From assembly GCF_003012915.1 (NCBI RefSeq), contig NZ_CP027770.1, forward strand, positions 1,674,001 through 1,738,000: 64,000 nucleotides of DNA, written 5' to 3'. Positions 37,809-46,912 of the stretch are shown one piece after another. Source of the DNA: Staphylococcus felis (GTDB taxonomy: Bacteria; Bacillota; Bacilli; Staphylococcales; Staphylococcaceae). Both the position numbers and the translations under genes were made by a program. The stretch's first letter is position 1. Every line of letters begins with the position of its first letter. The notes below the pieces were generated by a model. That model searched no databases. It saw only the letters and a program-made list of their open reading frames with translations, and had not been told where the DNA came from.

Positions 37809-40397
37809 TTATTTATTTTGAAAAATCCAACGCCTAAATAGATAGCCTATAAATGCACTCAGTAGGGAGAGCATTATCATCAAAAAGAAAAAGGGAGGAC
37901 GATATGAAATTTCAATCGTCTTATCATTTGAATTAACTGGTACCCCGGTCATGAAATAATTTACTTTCTTAACAGGTGCGCTTTTTCCATCAACGGTAGC
38001 CTTCATACCATCACGGTAAGGAATGTTGATAACAGCGATGCCTTTTGAATGATCGCGGAGTTGAATATTTATTTTTGAATGAGACTCACGATAAGTATAA
38101 AGTTTCCGTTTATCTGCTTGTTTTAAAGTTTGATAGTCTTCGCCATAAAGTCCTTTTAATTCAAATTGATAAGTTCCGCTTGGAGACAAGTTGATTTGAA
38201 TATCTCCGTTTTGATTAGGTTTTGTTCGATATAAAAGATGATGTTGACCTGTTTTATATTTGGAATCATTGAACAATCTATGGTTTTGGTAACCATTTAC
38301 GGTGATTGTACTGTTACTATCAGGTGCACCACGTTTTACAAATAGTGTGACGTAAAAATCATCATACTTTTTCTGTAATGGTTTAGGTATGTGTAGTGTT
38401 ATCCCACTGTTTGTAAACTTTTTGATATGAATGGATTGATGGCCATTCCAATTTGCATTAACAGCTTTCACTTGAGTATATTTGAGCAAGTTTTTGACTG
38501 TTTTTTGATATGGACGTCCTTCATGATTCAAAATGACACCATCAATCATAGCATGTTCTCTGTCAATAGGTGTATGTAATTCTCGAACGTCATAATATTG
38601 ATTTGTGACTCGAACAGCTGGTAACATTTGTTCATTTTCATAGATGCGATATTGACCAGATTTTCGAACCAACTTAAAATAATCAGGCAAGTTATCCTGG
38701 TATGCCTTTAGCATTTGGTATCGAACAGATAATAAACTTGCAATGTTTGCACGACCACCAGTTGATTGGTAACGACTTACAGATTCTTCCTTTAGATTAA
38801 TCATCAGATGGTCATAATATAGATTGATGAGTTCTTGATCAAATATACTTGAATATAAACTTAAGCCTTTGAAGTTTTGGTACATAGGTGTATTGTCTTG
38901 TTCGTTAACACGCCAATCAATTCGCTCATCAGTATTTTTACTTTGTTTCATATCATTGACAAGCTCATTTTGAAGTGGTGTATTATAAAGGCTCTTATGA
39001 ATGTAATCCTGGTTTGCCCGCGACTCATGATCTTCGTGAAAAATTTGGTTTTTTGTAAAGACAGTTGAAACTAAAAGCATAAGTACCGCAATGCTTATGC
39101 TATAACAGCTCGTGAAAAGATGATTTGGATGATTTCGAGTATGCTTTAACACAAGAACGACTAATCCAGCAATGAAAACAATAGGAACCCATAATAGCCA
39201 AATGACGAAAGTTTTGTACAAAATAGCACTTACGATAATAATGAGCATACTCGGAATCGATGTTAAGGTGTATGTGCGTTTAGTTAGTGACAAAAAATAA
39301 TGAACATATAAGGCAATCAAACCACTTGTTGAAAATGCGAGTAAATAATGCCATCTTTTTTGAGGAGCTGAAAACCCGTTAAATATATGGTCAACATAAG
39401 GCAAAAAGGATGAAATAATAGCCAGGATTGATAATATTGCAAATAGACGAAAATAAAAATAACGATATAACTTGAAAGTCAACAGTGCCTGAACCGTTAT
39501 GAATAAAACAACAATCAAATAGTTATCAAAAAAGATATTCGTATTATGATTTAGGGATTCAAGCATTGGAATCTCAGAATTAAATGGAATGCGTTTATTA
39601 TTAAAAAAACTTCTTGCGCCATGAAAAAACATAAATAAACTCATCCCAACACCTAGTATAGCGGCCACCAACAGAGTCCATACAGAGCGAAAGCGTTGAA
39701 CAATATCGTAGTGATGACGCCAGAGTATTCGAATAGTGAAATAAATCAGTCCTGCTAAAACTTGATAATAAGCAAAATAAAAATTATTGATGAAAGTCAG
39801 TGCAGTAACAATCATAAATAAACCTATTTTACCCGATTTTAAATATCTTTCTATACTTAAAAAAAGCAATGGTAATAATATAAAAACATCACTAAAAAAA
39901 GGCCAATATACTGTAAAGCGATAATAAATTGGAGAAGTCGCAAATAAAAATGCAAATAACATCGCAGTTACATGATTGAGTTTAAGATATCGGGCATATA
40001 GAAATGTTACGATTATAATTAAAGATGATTTAATGATTGAAACCACCAATGCATTGGTCATCCAGAACATCACATCATTGGTTTGAAGCGCATTGAATTG
40101 AGCAAATAGCCAAATGAAAGATGCATTGATCATAAATAATATATTTGTACTGAAATAATAGGATAAGTCAGTAAAAAAGTCGCCGCCCAAACCGAAATCG
40201 GTAGCATAGAAAAAGGTACCTTCAGACCATTTTCGGTATAAAAACATCTGAATGGGTACCATCTGCTCGATACCATCATTTGGCCCTGTAAACAATACCC
40301 CATCTTTAAAAAAACGATATAGTATGTATGCATGACCTAATAATGAGAGGCAAATTGTTGTTAGGGCTAAAACGAATAATCGTTTGAAACGATTCAT
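37809..40397 (-). CDS. YfhO-family membrane glycosyltransferase-like protein (paralogue 2)
   Basis: 862 aa, from the ATG 9 nt after GGTGGAG; a TTG two codons earlier is too close to it. The architecture matches paralogue 1: many transmembrane helices in the first ~460 residues, an extracellular domain to ~830, then one helix and a short basic end. The loops NDGIEQMVPIQMFLY and FGLGGDFFTDLSYY match paralogue 1 position by position, as do GFSAPQKRWHYLL and LYGEDYQTLK. Nine bp separate it from paralogue 1 and 33 bp from gtrA, so the three form one operon. It sits at the locus where I recall S. aureus yfhO, between rplS and rbgA. Confidence 0.85.
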   Translation of the reverse strand: MNRFKRLFVLALTTICLSLLGHAYILYRFFKDGVLFTGPNDGIEQMVPIQMFLYRKWSEGTFFYATDFGLGGDFFTDLSYYFSTNILFMINASFIWLFAQFNALQTNDVMFWMTNALVVSIIKSSLIIIVTFLYARYLKLNHVTAMLFAFLFATSPIYYRFTVYWPFFSDVFILLPLLFLSIERYLKSGKIGLFMIVTALTFINNFYFAYYQVLAGLIYFTIRILWRHHYDIVQRFRSVWTLLVAAILGVGMSLFMFFHGARSFFNNKRIPFNSEIPMLESLNHNTNIFFDNYLIVVLFITVQALLTFKLYRYFYFRLFAILSILAIISSFLPYVDHIFNGFSAPQKRWHYLLAFSTSGLIALYVHYFLSLTKRTYTLTSIPSMLIIIVSAILYKTFVIWLLWVPIVFIAGLVVLVLKHTRNHPNHLFTSCYSISIAVLMLLVSTVFTKNQIFHEDHESRANQDYIHKSLYNTPLQNELVNDMKQSKNTDERIDWRVNEQDNTPMYQNFKGLSLYSSIFDQELINLYYDHLMINLKEESVSRYQSTGGRANIASLLSVRYQMLKAYQDNLPDYFKLVRKSGQYRIYENEQMLPAVRVTNQYYDVRELHTPIDREHAMIDGVILNHEGRPYQKTVKNLLKYTQVKAVNANWNGHQSIHIKKFTNSGITLHIPKPLQKKYDDFYVTLFVKRGAPDSNSTITVNGYQNHRLFNDSKYKTGQHHLLYRTKPNQNGDIQINLSPSGTYQFELKGLYGEDYQTLKQADKRKLYTYRESHSKINIQLRDHSKGIAVINIPYRDGMKATVDGKSAPVKKVNYFMTGVPVNSNDKTIEISYRPPFFFLMIMLSLLSAFIGYLFRRWIFQNK

Positions 40398-40430
40398 ATT
40401 CAATCACTCCACCTTTACATAACAATATAC

Positions 40431-40814
40431 TTAACGATCTTTTAAAATAAATTTCGATAAGAGATAAGTAACTGGAATTGTAAAAACTAGACCGATAAAT
40501 GGTGCGAAAGTTTCATTAATATGAAGAAACTCGACAAAAACAAAAAGTAATATAAATTGTGTTCCCATATTGACGACTTGAGTTAATGGAAAGGCTAAAA
40601 ACTTTTTTAATGTAGGTTTGACATGATAAACGAAATAGCACGATAAAAAATAAGAAATGACAAGCGCTATAACAAATCCCACAATATGACTGATTAAGTA
40701 ATGAACATGTAATAGTTTTAATAAAAGTAAATACACGATATAATAATTGACTGTATTAATTCCGCCGACAATGACAAAGCGGATGATTTCAAAAAAAGTT
40801 TTGGAGCTGATCAA
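40431..40814 (-). CDS. GtrA-family membrane protein, probable lipid-linked sugar flippase
   Basis: 127 aa from TTG after AGTAGGTT. Four transmembrane segments (~10-32, 38-58, 72-95, 102-122) and the GtrA start FEIIRFVIVGGINTVNYYIVY identify the family. GtrA/GtcA proteins move undecaprenyl- or polyprenyl-phosphate sugars across the membrane for YfhO- or Gtr-type transferases. First gene of the operon with two YfhO paralogues. No CsbB-like glycosyltransferase that would make the lipid-linked sugar is nearby. Function is inferred from family and context. Confidence 0.82.
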   Translation of the reverse strand: MISSKTFFEIIRFVIVGGINTVNYYIVYLLLLKLLHVHYLISHIVGFVIALVISYFLSCYFVYHVKPTLKKFLAFPLTQVVNMGTQFILLFVFVEFLHINETFAPFIGLVFTIPVTYLLSKFILKDR

Positions 40815-40986
40815 AAGATTAACCTACTTTCTTTTTACTAATGATTAAAATCAATGGATAGTTCAGTTGGCTAATAGATAAACTTAGGATAAACTTGAAC
40901 TAAAAACTACACTCAATATATCACATCATATGGCTAAGTCGTTAATATTTATAGTTTTGATGTGAAATAAGAAAGGTGATTCAAAG
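40815..40986. other. Divergent intergenic region, gtrA operon / rbgA
   Basis: Promoters for both directions should be here, but none is clear. A perfect 8-bp inverted repeat, TCACATCA (40921-40928) and TGATGTGA (40958-40965), is separated by 29 nt; it could be a protein-binding site or chance. Confidence 0.3.
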
Positions 40987-41862
40987 ATGGTAATACAATG
41001 GTACCCTGGCCATATGGCTAAAGCGAAAAGAGAAGTATCAGAACAACTTAAAAAAGTAGACGTTGTGTTTGAACTTGTCGATGCACGGATTCCTTTAAGT
41101 TCAAGAAATCCAATGATAGATGAAGTGATTCAACATAAACCGCGTGTTGTTATTTTTAATAAAAAAGACATGTCAAATTTAAAAGAAATGCAAAAATGGT
41201 TCGCTTTTTTTAAAGAGAAAGGGGCAGTTTCTGTTGCAGTAGACGCAAAGCATGGTAAAGGGTTGAAACAGGTCGAAAGTGCTGCGATTGAAGCGACAAG
41301 GGAAAAGTTTGAGCGTGAAAAAGCAAAAGGACTTAAGCCGAGAGCGATTAGAGCGATGATTGTTGGGATTCCAAATGTAGGTAAATCAACATTAATAAAT
41401 AAATTGGCTAACCGTACAATTGCACAAACAGGCAATAAACCAGGTGTGACGAAACAACAGCAATGGATTAAAGTAGGTAAATCATTGCAATTACTTGATA
41501 CACCTGGAATATTATGGCCTAAATTTGAAGACCAAACAATTGGCAAAAAGTTAAGCTTAACTGGAGCTATTAAAGATAGCATTGTTCATTTGGACGAAGT
41601 TGCCCTTTACGGCTTATCCTTTTTAATCGAACATGATTACGAAGGACTTATTACACATTACGCAATCAATGTTGAACCTGATGCAGATCCAATTGACTGG
41701 TTCGATGCGATTGGCCGTAAAAGAGGATTAATTCAAAAAGGAAATGAAGTGGATTATGAAGCGGTTATCGAACTTATCATCAATGATATTCGAAATGCGA
41801 AAATAGGTACATACTGTTTTGATTTATACCATCAGTTTCAGGAGGATAATCATAATGGCTAA
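40987..41862 (+). CDS. rbgA: Ribosome biogenesis GTPase A
   Basis: 291 aa, also YlqF, starting [20 protein letters not shown]. This circularly permuted GTPase is needed for late 50S assembly. The motif order is NKKD (G4, ~57), [12 protein letters not shown] (G1, ~126), a PGVT segment (G2) and DTPG (G3, ~172). The C-terminal helical domain contacts rRNA. rnhB overlaps its end by 8 bp, from a start inside the rbgA 3' end. Confidence 0.96.
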   Translation: MVIQWYPGHMAKAKREVSEQLKKVDVVFELVDARIPLSSRNPMIDEVIQHKPRVVIFNKKDMSNLKEMQKWFAFFKEKGAVSVAVDAKHGKGLKQVESAAIEATREKFEREKAKGLKPRAIRAMIVGIPNVGKSTLINKLANRTIAQTGNKPGVTKQQQWIKVGKSLQLLDTPGILWPKFEDQTIGKKLSLTGAIKDSIVHLDEVALYGLSFLIEHDYEGLITHYAINVEPDADPIDWFDAIGRKRGLIQKGNEVDYEAVIELIINDIRNAKIGTYCFDLYHQFQEDNHNG

Positions 41863-42637
41863 AACAGTCAAAATGATTAGAGAAGAACTGTCAAATGTGT
41901 TGACACGTAAAGATTTATCTGAGCATCCTTACGCAAACGATTCCAGAAAAGGTGTACAGCAAGCTTTTCGTATAAGACTTAAACAAATCGAACGTCATGA
42001 ACAATTAGAACAAAATTACATTAAAATGTGTCGGCATGAGGATGATATTTTAAAAAATAATCCAGAAGCACTTATTTGTGGTATTGATGAAGTGGGAAGA
42101 GGACCTCTAGCTGGTCCAGTAGTCGCTAGTGCTGTTATTTTAGATCATCATCATCGCTATATCGGTATTAATGACTCAAAACAATTATCGAGTCGAAAGA
42201 GAGAAGACATTAGCCAAAACTTAAAAGAAAACGTTAAAGCTTGGAGTATCGGCGTAGCGTCACCAGAAGAAATTGATCAATTAAATATCTATGAGGCTAC
42301 TAAATTAGCAATGTATCGTGCGATTGCAGAGCTAGAGGTTGAACCGACACACTATTTGATTGATGCAATGACACTAGATAAGTTAGAAGCACCTCAACAT
42401 TCGATTATTAAAGGAGATGCATCAAGTGTGTCAATAGCGGCTGCAAGCATTATTGCAAAAGTCTATCGAGATACATTAATGAAAGCATATAATCAACAGT
42501 ATCCAGGTTATGATTTTGCACAAAATGCCGGATATGGAACAGCAAAACATTTAGAAGGATTGGAATTATTAGGGTGTACACCTATTCATCGAAACAGCTT
42601 CGAGCCAATTAAATCAAAATATGCGAAAAAGTCATAA
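41855..42637 (+). CDS. rnhB: Ribonuclease HII
   Basis: 260 aa, from the ATG after GGAGG within the rbgA 3' end. It removes ribonucleotides from DNA. Catalytic carboxylates lie in [20 protein letters not shown] (~77), in LIDAM (~168) and in the following DxxS region. It has the long N-terminal extension of Bacillales RNase HII (~70 residues). It is coupled to rbgA. Confidence 0.95.
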   Translation: MAKTVKMIREELSNVLTRKDLSEHPYANDSRKGVQQAFRIRLKQIERHEQLEQNYIKMCRHEDDILKNNPEALICGIDEVGRGPLAGPVVASAVILDHHHRYIGINDSKQLSSRKREDISQNLKENVKAWSIGVASPEEIDQLNIYEATKLAMYRAIAELEVEPTHYLIDAMTLDKLEAPQHSIIKGDASSVSIAAASIIAKVYRDTLMKAYNQQYPGYDFAQNAGYGTAKHLEGLELLGCTPIHRNSFEPIKSKYAKKS

Positions 42638-42752
42638 TAAGGGGTTTTCGATTGTTAAGAATCATTACGTCATACACTAAAATATTTGCAATTCATACTA
42701 TTTATGTTTAACTATAACTAAACTTCCAAAAAGAAAGGAAAATCAAAAACAT

Positions 42753-43022
42753 ATGGATGAAACATTACAAAAGTTATACAAAGTATTAGTTCACTTTGAG
42801 GAAAAAGAAGTAGGTATAACTGAAGATGAAGAGAAACTAAATGAAATAAAAAAGAAAATTGAAGAAAATTTAAACGTGTCAATTGAGGAAACATCTCAAA
42901 TGGATTTAATTCATTTGTTAAAAGATCATGATTTTACTGTTGAGTTTTCTGATGAAGCGCAAAAAGTAATTAGTGTACCGATGGACGATGATACACAAGT
43001 TAAATTTCATACGGATAAATAA
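42753..43022 (+). CDS. Small acidic protein of unknown function
   Basis: 89 aa. I do not recognise the family. It is very rich in Glu, Asp and Lys, has no Cys and no membrane segment, and looks like an alpha-helical N-terminal half with a beta-rich end (FTVEFSDEAQKVISVPMDDD). A purine-rich AAAGGAA lies 14 nt before the ATG, a rather long distance. It shares a bidirectional terminator with the convergent MazG-like gene. Codon use resembles its neighbours. It is probably real because the frame fills the gap and has a terminator. Confidence 0.6.
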   Translation: MDETLQKLYKVLVHFEEKEVGITEDEEKLNEIKKKIEENLNVSIEETSQMDLIHLLKDHDFTVEFSDEAQKVISVPMDDDTQVKFHTDK

Positions 43023-43053
43023 CGTAATTGAAAGGGAAATTATTGAGTGAACC

Positions 43054-43107
43054 ATACACCTCTAACTGTTGAGAAAACTGATATACAGATAGAGGTGTAT
43101 TATTTTA
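43054..43107. terminator. Bidirectional terminator between convergent genes
   Basis: ATACACCTCTA pairs with TAGAGGTGTAT (11 bp). TATTTTAT follows on the + strand. The - strand tail is weaker. Confidence 0.75.
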
Positions 43108-43147
43108 TATAATCAAAAATGAATAATACATGACTATATAAGCCTTT

Positions 43148-43477
43148 TTAAGTGTCAATTCTTTTTAAGGAATCTTCTGTATTAAATCCATTTGGATAGC
43201 GTTTTTGTAGTTTTTCAACATTCTTTTTCGCAATGTCTTCTAAATTAATATTAAAAACTGTCGCACAGGATGCAATATACCATAATACATCACCGAGTTC
43301 CTTTTGAACTGCTTCTATATCTAATTCATGTCCATGGTAATAATGTTTTTTGATTAAATCGGCCACTTCACCTGCTTCTCCATTCAATCCTAATGCACTC
43401 ATTTGGATCAGTTCACTTTGATTACGATTTAAGTCGAGTGTACGTTTAGCCTCATGCTGATAAGTATTAAAATCCAT
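43148..43477 (-). CDS. MazG-like nucleotide pyrophosphohydrolase
   Basis: 109 aa, after AAAGGAGTG. All-alpha NTP-pyrophosphatase fold: GLNGEAGEVADLIKKHYYHG gives the first metal motif (ExxE) and KELGDVLWYIA the second (ExxD). Single-domain MazG-like proteins hydrolyse non-canonical or alarmone nucleotides; the substrate here is unknown. It is a lone reverse-strand gene between two + strand units. Confidence 0.85.
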   Translation of the reverse strand: MDFNTYQHEAKRTLDLNRNQSELIQMSALGLNGEAGEVADLIKKHYYHGHELDIEAVQKELGDVLWYIASCATVFNINLEDIAKKNVEKLQKRYPNGFNTEDSLKRIDT

Positions 43478-43592
43478 ATTTTCACTCCTTTTTATAACTC
43501 ATATTACACGAATGACATCGATTTATAAAATTTAAACGTATGTTATTAAAAATCGATATACTTTAGTATCAGTAAAAGTATGTGTCTATCTG

Positions 43593-43621
43593 TTTACAAT
43601 AGCGCTTACATTTTCTATAAT
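43593..43621 (+). promoter_or_regulatory. Promoter of sucCD with candidate CcpA (cre) site
   Basis: TTTACA (43593-43598), a 17-bp spacer and TATAAT (43616-43621). The reverse strand of 43594-43612 reads AATGTAAGCGCTATTGTAA, which fits the cre consensus WWTGNAARCGNWWWCAWW except for its CA pair. A repressor here would block the polymerase directly. Confidence 0.65.
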
Positions 43622-43660
43622 TGAAAATGAACTTAACCTTAAGAAACAGGAGGATGGAGT

Positions 43661-44827
43661 ATGAATATCCATGAGTATCAAGGAAAAGAAATTTTTCGTT
43701 CAATGGGCGTAGCAGTTCCAGAAGGGCGTGTAGCTTTCTCAGCTGAAGAAGCTGTAGAAAAAGCAAAAGAATTAGATACAGATGTCTATGTCGTAAAAGC
43801 GCAAATTCACGCAGGGGGGCGTGGAAAAGCTGGTGGTGTTAAAATTGCTAAATCTTTATCAGAAGTTGAAACATATGCAAATGAATTACTTGGCAAAGTT
43901 TTAGTGACACATCAAACTGGTTCTGAAGGCAAAGAAGTTAAACGATTGTATGTTGAAGAAGGGGCAGATATTCAAAAAGAATATTATGTCGGTTTTGTTA
44001 TTGACCGTGCAACAGATCGCGTAACGTTAATGGCTTCTGAAGAGGGTGGAACTGAGATTGAAGAAGTAGCAGCAAAAACACCTGAAAAAATCTTCAAAGA
44101 AACAATTGATCCAGTTGTTGGTTTAGCACCATACCAAGCAAGACGTATCGCATTTAATATTAACATTCCAAAAGAGTCTGTGAATAAAGCGGTTAAATTC
44201 TTAATCTCACTATACAATGTGTTTATTGAAAAAGATTGTTCAATTGTTGAGATTAACCCACTTGTGTTAACTGGTGATGGTAACGTTCTAGCATTGGATT
44301 CAAAGATTAATTTCGATGATAATGCGTTATTCCGCCATAAAGATATACTTGCATTACGTGATTTAGATGAAGAAGATCCTAAAGAAATCGAAGCATCTAA
44401 ATATGATTTGTCATATATTGCTTTAGATGGAAACATTGGATGTATGGTCAATGGTGCTGGCCTTGCAATGGCAACGATGGATACAATCAATCATTTTAAT
44501 GGAACCCCAGCTAACTTCCTTGACGTGGGTGGCGGTGCTACAAAAGAAAAAGTAACAGAAGCATTCAAAATCATCTTAGGTGATAGTAATGTTAAAGGTA
44601 TTTTTGTAAATATCTTCGGTGGTATTATGCGTTGTGACGTTATAGCTGAAGGAATTGTAGCAGCTGTTAAAGAAGTCGATTTGACACTACCTTTAGTCGT
44701 GCGTTTAGAAGGTACTAATGTCGATCAAGGTAAACAAATTTTAAAAGAATCAGGTTTAGCAATTGAGCCAGCTAGTACAATGGCAGAAGGTGCTCAAAAA
44801 ATCGTTAAACTTGTTAATGAAGCGTAA
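43661..44827 (+). CDS. sucC: Succinyl-CoA synthetase, beta subunit (ADP-forming)
   Basis: 388 aa. With SucD it makes ATP, CoA and succinate from succinyl-CoA in the TCA cycle. It starts [19 protein letters not shown]-grasp residues lie in [16 protein letters not shown] (~46) and the metal site in [12 protein letters not shown] (~197). The C-terminal CoA-ligase domain has [12 protein letters not shown] (~267) and GGGATKEKV. sucD follows after 21 bp. Confidence 0.97.
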   Translation: MNIHEYQGKEIFRSMGVAVPEGRVAFSAEEAVEKAKELDTDVYVVKAQIHAGGRGKAGGVKIAKSLSEVETYANELLGKVLVTHQTGSEGKEVKRLYVEEGADIQKEYYVGFVIDRATDRVTLMASEEGGTEIEEVAAKTPEKIFKETIDPVVGLAPYQARRIAFNINIPKESVNKAVKFLISLYNVFIEKDCSIVEINPLVLTGDGNVLALDSKINFDDNALFRHKDILALRDLDEEDPKEIEASKYDLSYIALDGNIGCMVNGAGLAMATMDTINHFNGTPANFLDVGGGATKEKVTEAFKIILGDSNVKGIFVNIFGGIMRCDVIAEGIVAAVKEVDLTLPLVVRLEGTNVDQGKQILKESGLAIEPASTMAEGAQKIVKLVNEA

Positions 44828-44848
44828 GGAAAGGATGGGACAACTAAA

Positions 44849-45754
44849 ATGAGTGTTTTTGTAGATAAGCATACAAAAGTTATCGTTCAAGGGATTACAG
44901 GGTCAACTGCCCTTTTTCATACTAAACAAATGTTAGAATATGGTACACAAATCGTTGCAGGTGTAACACCTGGTAAAGGCGGCCAAGTCGTTGAAGGTGT
45001 ACCTGTTTTCAATACAGTAGAAGAAGCGAAGCAAGAAACAGGCGCAAATGTTTCAGTAATTTACGTACCTGCTCCATTTGCTGCTGATGCTATCTTAGAA
45101 TGCGCAGATGCAGAACTTGACTTAGCGATTTGTATCACTGAACATATTCCTGTTGTTGATATGGTTAAAGTAAAGCGTTACCTAGAAGGGAAGAAAACGC
45201 GTTTAATTGGTCCGAACTGTCCAGGTGTCATTACATCAGATGAAACTAAGATTGGTATTATGCCAGGATATATTCATAAAAAAGGACATGTTGGTGTTGT
45301 TTCACGTTCTGGTACACTAACTTATGAAGCGGTACATCAATTGACAGAAGAAGGTATTGGTCAGTCTACAGCAGTTGGAATTGGCGGTGATCCAGTCAAC
45401 GGTACAAACTTTATTGATGTTTTAAAAGCATTTAATGAAGATGACGAAACAAAAGCTGTTGTAATGATTGGTGAAATTGGTGGTACTGCAGAAGAAGAAG
45501 CTGCAGAATGGATCCAGAAAAATATGACAAAACCAGTTGTAGGATTTATTGGGGGACAAACTGCACCTCCAGGTAAACGAATGGGTCATGCGGGTGCTAT
45601 TATTTCCGGTGGTAAAGGAACTGCTGAAGAAAAAATTAAAACACTCAATCGTTGTGGTGTAAAAACAGCAGCAACACCTTCAGAAATTGGTGTTACTCTA
45701 ATCGAGGCTGCTAAAGAAGCAGGTATTTATGAGTCATTATTAACTGTCAAATAG
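44849..45754 (+). CDS. sucD: Succinyl-CoA synthetase, alpha subunit
   Basis: 301 aa. The CoA-binding Rossmann domain begins with [18 protein letters not shown] (~12). The His that is phosphorylated during catalysis lies in [20 protein letters not shown] (~247). It is the second gene of sucCD and is closed by a strong terminator. Confidence 0.97.
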   Translation: MSVFVDKHTKVIVQGITGSTALFHTKQMLEYGTQIVAGVTPGKGGQVVEGVPVFNTVEEAKQETGANVSVIYVPAPFAADAILECADAELDLAICITEHIPVVDMVKVKRYLEGKKTRLIGPNCPGVITSDETKIGIMPGYIHKKGHVGVVSRSGTLTYEAVHQLTEEGIGQSTAVGIGGDPVNGTNFIDVLKAFNEDDETKAVVMIGEIGGTAEEEAAEWIQKNMTKPVVGFIGGQTAPPGKRMGHAGAIISGGKGTAEEKIKTLNRCGVKTAATPSEIGVTLIEAAKEAGIYESLLTVK

Positions 45755-45784
45755 CAATAATATTTTAAAATTTTATAAAGAGAC

Positions 45785-45868
45785 CTCTATGCTGAAGTGT
45801 TAGATATGATAGATTTTAAGATTATTTCCTTGTTTAGTCATACTACATTTTGAGCATAGAGTTTTTTT
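45785..45868 (+). terminator. Terminator after sucCD
   Basis: CTCTATGCT pairs with AGCATAGAG over a long AT-rich loop, followed by TTTTTTT. Confidence 0.8.
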
Positions 45869-45941
45869 AGTATGATACAAATACTTCAATAATATTACTT
45901 TGTAACAATGCTCCAAAACATCTCAAGAGGTGATCGTCATC

Positions 45942-46808
45942 ATGCAAAAAATATTTCTATTATTGCTTTATGCTGGGTTCTCAACACATCAGATACAGAA
46001 AATCGAAAGGCTTATGCCAAATATGCTTAATCCTCCTTATGCATTTAGCAAGTTCAAAAAAATACGCTCTCTTTTTAATCATAATCCAGCTATACAGAAA
46101 AAATTTCAACTGTTAGAACAACTAAATTATGATGTCATTCTAGACGACTTACGTCAAAAAAACATTAAAGTAGTTGACATGACGAGCACTTATTATCCTC
46201 ATTTGTTGAAAGAAATATTTGATCCCCCCTATGTTCTTTTTTGTAAAGGAAATCTCCAATTATTAAACCATATGAATCAAACGTTGAGTATAGTAGGTGC
46301 TCGAATGCACACAGCCTACACAACACAAGCGTTAGAATATCTATTTCCTTATTTTGCAACAAAAAAATTAATTATAGTGTCTGGTTTGGCCAGTGGAACA
46401 GATGCATTAGCTCATCAATACGCTTTATCACATCATCTATCGACAATTGGTGTTTTAGCGTTTGGACATGACCATCATTACCCACAAAATACGAAACATT
46501 TACGAAAGCAAATTGAAAAAATGAGTTTAACCGTGAGTGAATATCCACCACATACACCACCGTCACGTTACAGGTTTCCAGAACGTAACCGTATTATTAG
46601 TGGTGTGTCGAAGGGTGTATTTGTTACCGAGGCGAAAGAAAAAAGTGGGGCGCTTATAACGATTGATCAAGCATTAGAGCAAAATCGTAACGTATATGTT
46701 TTGCCAGGAACGATGTTTGACACACATACAAAAGGGAATTTAATGCGAGCAAAAGAAGGTGCAGAAATAGTATTAGGTGCGGCTGATATTTTAAAAGATT
46801 ACGAATGA
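45942..46808 (+). CDS. dprA: DNA-processing protein DprA (DNA protecting)
   Basis: 288 aa, from the ATG after AGAGGTGAT; an in-frame GTG at 45930 overlaps that site. DprA loads RecA on incoming single-stranded DNA in transformation. The Rossmann-like domain shows SIVGARMHTAY (~109), IVSGLASGTDALAHQ (~148) and the family segment RFPERNRIISGVSKGVFVTE (~211). It stands just before topA, as in many Firmicutes. The N-terminus is short and not well conserved. Confidence 0.94.
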   Translation: MQKIFLLLLYAGFSTHQIQKIERLMPNMLNPPYAFSKFKKIRSLFNHNPAIQKKFQLLEQLNYDVILDDLRQKNIKVVDMTSTYYPHLLKEIFDPPYVLFCKGNLQLLNHMNQTLSIVGARMHTAYTTQALEYLFPYFATKKLIIVSGLASGTDALAHQYALSHHLSTIGVLAFGHDHHYPQNTKHLRKQIEKMSLTVSEYPPHTPPSRYRFPERNRIISGVSKGVFVTEAKEKSGALITIDQALEQNRNVYVLPGTMFDTHTKGNLMRAKEGAEIVLGAADILKDYE

Positions 46809-46844
46809 AAAATGGTGGCTATTGTGTAAAATTAATGTAAAAGA

Positions 46845-46874
46845 TTGACAAACTTAAAATTAACCGTTTATCAT
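46845..46874 (+). promoter_or_regulatory. Promoter of topA
   Basis: TTGACA (46845-46850), an 18-bp spacer and TATCAT (46869-46874). Confidence 0.65.
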
Positions 46875-46912
46875 TTATCTTTGTAAACAGAAAAAGCGAG
46901 GGGGTAACTCCA

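Noticed and set aside
40921-40965. Terminator or riboswitch in the gtrA-rbgA gap
   Set aside because: TCACATCA/TGATGTGA is perfect but only 8 bp with a 29-nt gap and no T-run; listed only as a possible binding site.
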